From assembly GCF_005144585.1 (NCBI RefSeq), contig NZ_SSMQ01000030.1, forward strand, positions 1 to 64,000: 64,000 nt of DNA, given 5' to 3'. The stretch's first letter is position 1; the number at the start of each line of letters is the position of its first letter. This stretch comes from Polyangium fumosum. GTDB lineage: Bacteria > Myxococcota_A > Polyangia > Polyangiales > Polyangiaceae. The notes beneath the pieces are model-generated. The model was not told the DNA's origin. It saw only the letters and a list, made by a program, of their open reading frames with translations, and ran no database searches. The translations under genes and the position numbers were made by a program. Positions 59,998 through 64,000 of this stretch are shown in pieces.

Positions 59998-60306
59998 CTA
60001 GTTCCTCAGGAGATCGGCGTCGTCCGAGCGCACCGTGCTGCGGAGCCGGAAGAACGCGAGGACGATGGCCAAGCCGACCGCGGCCTCCGCCGCGGCGATG
60101 GCGATGATGAAGAAGGTGAAGATCTGCCCGGTGTGGCCCCCCACGTGCTGGCGGTTGAAGGCGACCAGCGTGAGGTTCACGGCGTTCAACATCAGCTCGA
60201 TGCTCATCAAGAGCACGAGCAGGTTGCGTCGGATCAAGAAGCCCACCGCGCCCGTCATGAAGAGCGCGGCGCCCACGATCACGAAGTACTCGAGCGGGAC
60301 GGTCAC
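59998..60306 (-). CDS. nuoK: NADH-quinone oxidoreductase subunit K
   Basis: Three-TM subunit of the complex I membrane arm, 102 residues, with the conserved intramembrane Glu residues in VLLMSIELMLNAVNLTLVAF and IAAAEAAVGLAIVLAFFR. It follows nuoJ with a 4-bp overlap and precedes nuoL by 1 bp. Confidence 0.96.
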   Translation of the reverse strand: MTVPLEYFVIVGAALFMTGAVGFLIRRNLLVLLMSIELMLNAVNLTLVAFNRQHVGGHTGQIFTFFIIAIAAAEAAVGLAIVLAFFRLRSTVRSDDADLLRN

Positions 60307-60898
60307 GACCTCGCCTCCTTGGTCTGGGCTGCGTTGGGTGCGGGCGCCTGGCTCGGCTTCGCGTCCGCCGCGGGCAGCAGCGTGGGATCCACCTGCTTGC
60401 CGCGCGCGACCGCGACCGCGCCGATGACGGCCACGAGGAGCAGCGCGCCCGAGAGCTCGAACGGCACGAGCGCCGTCGAGAAGAGCTCGTGCCCGATCGA
60501 CTCGATCGTGCCGAACTGCGGCGGCACGGCCGGGAGCGCCGTCGGCGTGCCCGACTGCGTGCGCATCACGAGCACCATCGCGCCGAGCCCGCTCACGAGC
60601 AGCGCGGCCGCGCCCACGTAACGCGCCACCGCGCCCCGGGCGTCGCGCTTCGACTGCGCCGACGGGCCGAGGAGCATGATCACGAACAGGAAGAGGATCA
60701 CGACCGCGCCGGCGTACACGAGGAGCTGGATCGCCGCGAGAAACTCGGCGGCCAGCATCAGGTAGAGACCCGCGATCCCGATGATCGTCGAGAGGAGGCC
60801 CATCGCCCCGCGGATCGGGTTCTTCGCGCCCACGGTCACGACCGCGCCGAGCAGCGCGATGACCGAGCAGAGGCCGAAGAACGCGAGTTCGAGTTTGT

Positions 60899-60902
<4 letters not shown>
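60303..60902 (-). CDS. nuoJ: NADH-quinone oxidoreductase subunit J
   Basis: Five-TM subunit of complex I with the pi-bulge helix (EFLAAIQLLVYAGAVVILFLF-like signature: LLVYAGAVVILFLFVIMLLG). The 199-residue product has a polar C-terminal tail (PTLLPAADAKPSQAPAP) longer than usual. The start is GTG 60902, overlapping the nuoF stop (GTGA); the frame continues open upstream only because it runs antisense-like into nuoF. Direct nuoF-nuoJ adjacency without G, H, I is unusual. Confidence 0.93.
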
Positions 60903-62251
<1,349 letters not shown>

Positions 62252-62254
62252 GGG

Positions 62255-62734
62255 TCACTTGATGAGGCGATCGAGGATCCGATCGACCTCGGCCGTGGTG
62301 AGGTTCTCGTAGTAGTCCTTGTCGACCTGGATCATCGGCGCAGTGCCACACGAGGCGAGGCACTCCGCCGTCCGCAAGGTCACCTTCCCGTCCTTCGTCG
62401 TCTGCCCGACGTGGATACCGAGGCGCTTCTCGCAGTGGTGGAGGATCTCGTCCGCCCCGCGGAGCGCGCAGCTCAAGGTCTGGCAGACCCAGACCTGGTG
62501 CTTGCCCACGGGCTCCTTGTTGAAGAGCGTGTAGAACGTCACCACGCCCTTCACGTGCGCGGCCGACAGGTCGAGCCGAGCCGCCACCCACTCGACGACG
62601 TCGTCGGAGATCCATCCATTCTGCTCTTGGCAGAGATGGAGGACGGGGATGCAGGCCGCCTGGCGGTTCGGGTAACGCGAGAGGATTTCTTCGACGTGCT
62701 TCTCGCGGTCGGGAGACAATGCGAACTTCGTCAT
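62255..62734 (-). CDS. nuoE: NADH-quinone oxidoreductase subunit E
   Basis: Thioredoxin-fold 2Fe-2S subunit. The 159-residue protein has the four ligands in CQTLSCALRG (two) and CLASCGTAP (two). HLCQEQNGWISDDVVEWVA and KGVVTFYTLFNKEPVGKHQ are typical. Start ATG 62734. It is the first gene of this partial operon; the 476 bp upstream contain no other nuo gene. Confidence 0.96.
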   Translation of the reverse strand: MTKFALSPDREKHVEEILSRYPNRQAACIPVLHLCQEQNGWISDDVVEWVAARLDLSAAHVKGVVTFYTLFNKEPVGKHQVWVCQTLSCALRGADEILHHCEKRLGIHVGQTTKDGKVTLRTAECLASCGTAPMIQVDKDYYENLTTAEVDRILDRLIK

Positions 62735-63210
62735 GTTCGTTCGCCAGCAGGGCTAGGGGTGGATCGAGGCGGCGGCAAGCGAGCACGTATCATCGTGCTC
62801 GACTTCGAGCCCCTCCGTCGGGCCACGAGCCAGACAGGAAGGAGAGCGAGCCGCCCGAAGGGTTTTGCCCGCGTTTCGCTCGGGCCCCTTCTGCAGGCGC
62901 GCGCACGCTAGTGAGCGACCCCCGGTTGTGTCAAGGCGCGCCGTTCGCCATGCCGAATCTTTCTGCTTTTCCCACGCGCATCGGCGCGCCCGAGCACACC
63001 CGAGCGGGGCTTCCGTTTCATGCGAGCGACGCGCCTCTCCCTCACCACGTGTGTGCGTTTGCTCGCTCGCAACCACGCGCGTCACACGATCGATCTCTGA
63101 CGATCCCTTGCGTTGTGCTTGAGAAGTGGAGCGGACCTCCACTAGGCTGCCGGCCGCCGCGCGCCCTTCGCATTGGATCGAATGACGCACGGCGCCTCGG
63201 GAGGTGGTTC
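62735..63210. promoter_or_regulatory. divergent intergenic region, nuo operon / zinc-ribbon gene
   Basis: 476 bp between divergent starts; expected to hold the nuo promoter (minus) and that of the zinc-ribbon gene (plus). It contains small low-quality ORFs only. The right end supplies GGGAGGTG as ribosome-binding site for the GTG start at 63211. No palindromic operator was identified. Confidence 0.4.
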
Positions 63211-64000
63211 GTGTTCTGTCCGAATTGTGGGACACAAAACTCGGAGACGGCGACGACGTGCACGAAGTGCGGCTTTAACCTGAAAGGAGCCGCCGCGCCG
63301 AAGTTCAAGGGGACGATGCTGATGAGCCAGCAGCCCCCGACGCCGCCCGCGGGGGCCATGCCGGCGCCGCCGCCGATGGCGCCGCTGCCGGCCGCCGCGC
63401 CGCCGCCCCCGCCGGGACTGCCGCCCGGCGGCCCGACGCTGGGCGATCAGGGCCTCGCAGGCACGGTGATCGGTGTGCCGCCCGCGGGCCTCGGCCCGAC
63501 GGCAGCCCCGCCGCTGGCCGCGCCCCCGCCTCCGCCGGGATATCCCGCGGCCGGCGGATTCGAGCCGCAGGGCGGACTCGGGAGCACGATCGCGATCGAT
63601 CAGATCCCGAACTTCTCGCCTCCCTCGCCGAACCCGCCCGGCGTGCCGCCGGGGCCGCCCTCGCCCGGCGCGTTCCCGCCCCCGGCAGGCCCGCCCCCCG
63701 GCGGTGGCTTCGGCGCGCCTCCGCCCGGCGGACCCATGGGCGGCTTGCCTCCGGGCGGCTACGGCGCTCCTCCGCCCCCTGCAGGCGGCTACGGCGCTCC
63801 TCCGCCCCCCGCAGGCGGTTACGGTGCTCCCCCGCCCCCCGCGGGCGGGTACGGCGCTCCTCCGCCCCCCGCGGGCGCCGGGTACAGCGCGCCTCCGCCC
63901 CCCGCGGGCGGGTACGGCGCTCCTCCGCCCGGCGGCGCCTACGGCCCGCCGCCCGGGGATCCGAGCGCGATGGGCGCTCCCGGCGGCTACGGCGCGCCTC
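63211..64000 (+). CDS. zinc-ribbon, Pro/Gly-rich repeat protein (partial, runs off the window)
   Basis: The frame opens at GTG 63211 behind GGGAGGTG and stays open to the end of the window (263 codons). It starts with a zinc ribbon, CPNC at 3-6 and CTKC at 17-20, followed by a very Pro/Gly/Ala-rich sequence. Three short motifs of the same kind occur: GTMLMSQ, GTVIGVP and GSTIAID. From about 63754 there are six copies of a GGYGAPPPPA repeat (30-bp units). Zinc-ribbon plus Pro-rich proteins with TxI/TxL phospho-acceptor-like motifs occur in Myxococcota near FHA and kinase genes; the function is unknown, and the C-terminal domain is not in the window. No signal peptide. Confidence 0.8.
   Translation, partial: MFCPNCGTQNSETATTCTKCGFNLKGAAAPKFKGTMLMSQQPPTPPAGAMPAPPPMAPLPAAAPPPPPGLPPGGPTLGDQGLAGTVIGVPPAGLGPTAAPPLAAPPPPPGYPAAGGFEPQGGLGSTIAIDQIPNFSPPSPNPPGVPPGPPSPGAFPPPAGPPPGGGFGAPPPGGPMGGLPPGGYGAPPPPAGGYGAPPPPAGGYGAPPPPAGGYGAPPPPAGAGYSAPPPPAGGYGAPPPGGAYGPPPGDPSAMGAPGGYGAP
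63754..63966 (+). repeat. 30-bp tandem repeat (GGYGAPPPPA)
   Basis: About six units, one of 33 bp, encoding GGYGAPPPPA with small changes (GAGYSAPPPPA). Units differ mainly at third codon positions, so the protein repeat is conserved while the DNA drifts. Confidence 0.9.

Overview
The window is high-GC, gene-dense DNA that reads as the chromosome of a myxobacterium, most likely of the Polyangiales/Sorangium type. This is an inference from gene content: a Sit-type toxin remnant with its double-CXXCG immunity gene, a Pkn-like Ser/Thr kinase, FHA, PEGA and TPR proteins, many glycine/proline-rich lipoproteins, an ECF sigma factor, a bacterial mevalonate pathway and an AmmeMemoRadiSam-B protein. 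No 16S or ribosomal-protein phylogeny is available here to confirm it. No CRISPR array, prophage or complete insertion sequence was seen.

Layout. 1-1.6 kb: a scrambled accessory patch holding a broken minus-strand gene, a toxin C-terminal tip and an intact SitI6-like immunity gene. 1.7-6.5 kb: SBBP-repeat lipoprotein, formylglycine-generating-enzyme-like lipid/secreted protein, metallophosphoesterase, cold-shock protein, small hypothetical. 6.6-9.7 kb: an FHA protein fused to a degenerate CpaF-like ATPase, then peptide deformylase. Two copies of a composite inverted-repeat element flank this stretch (3.4-3.7 and 9.4-9.7 kb). 9.7-16.9 kb (minus): a type II fatty-acid synthesis operon read yceD-rpmF-fabH-fabD-fabG-acpP-fabF-nrdR-ribD. 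17-21 kb: polytopic membrane protein, pyrR-pyrB, ECF sigma factor. 21-26.5 kb (minus): paired M16 peptidases, a lipoprotein, lepA and a ribbon-helix-helix protein. 26.8-34.9 kb: two aspartate-rich repeat lipoproteins, cupin, rluB-type pseudouridine synthase with a repeat tail, RavA/MoxR-type ATPase, two tRNA-Gly genes, an FHA-AAA-Fis regulator, MEMO-B and a YkgJ-like Cys-cluster protein. 34.9-44.4 kb: relA/spoT, hemW and a minus-strand kinase/FG-GAP lipoprotein/PEGA operon.

44.4-52.8 kb (plus) is a tightly overlapping isoprenoid operon: TPR protein, prenyl diphosphate synthase, mevalonate kinase, diphosphomevalonate decarboxylase, phosphomevalonate kinase, HMG-CoA reductase, then hisC and a TPR lipoprotein. 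Together the enzymes would carry HMG-CoA to IPP and on to a polyprenyl diphosphate; HMG-CoA synthase and IPP isomerase are not in the window. 52.8-62.7 kb (minus): a carboxypeptidase-regulatory-like lipoprotein and a partial complex I operon nuoE-F-J-K-L-M-N, lacking A-D and G-I, with an unusual NuoL. The window ends inside a zinc-ribbon, proline/glycine-rich repeat protein.

The best candidates for something new are the composite inverted-repeat element pair, the FHA-pseudo-secretion-ATPase, the sigma54-activator-like FHA protein that lacks GAFTGA, the His-rich and C-terminally extended NuoL, and the shuffled toxin-tip locus.
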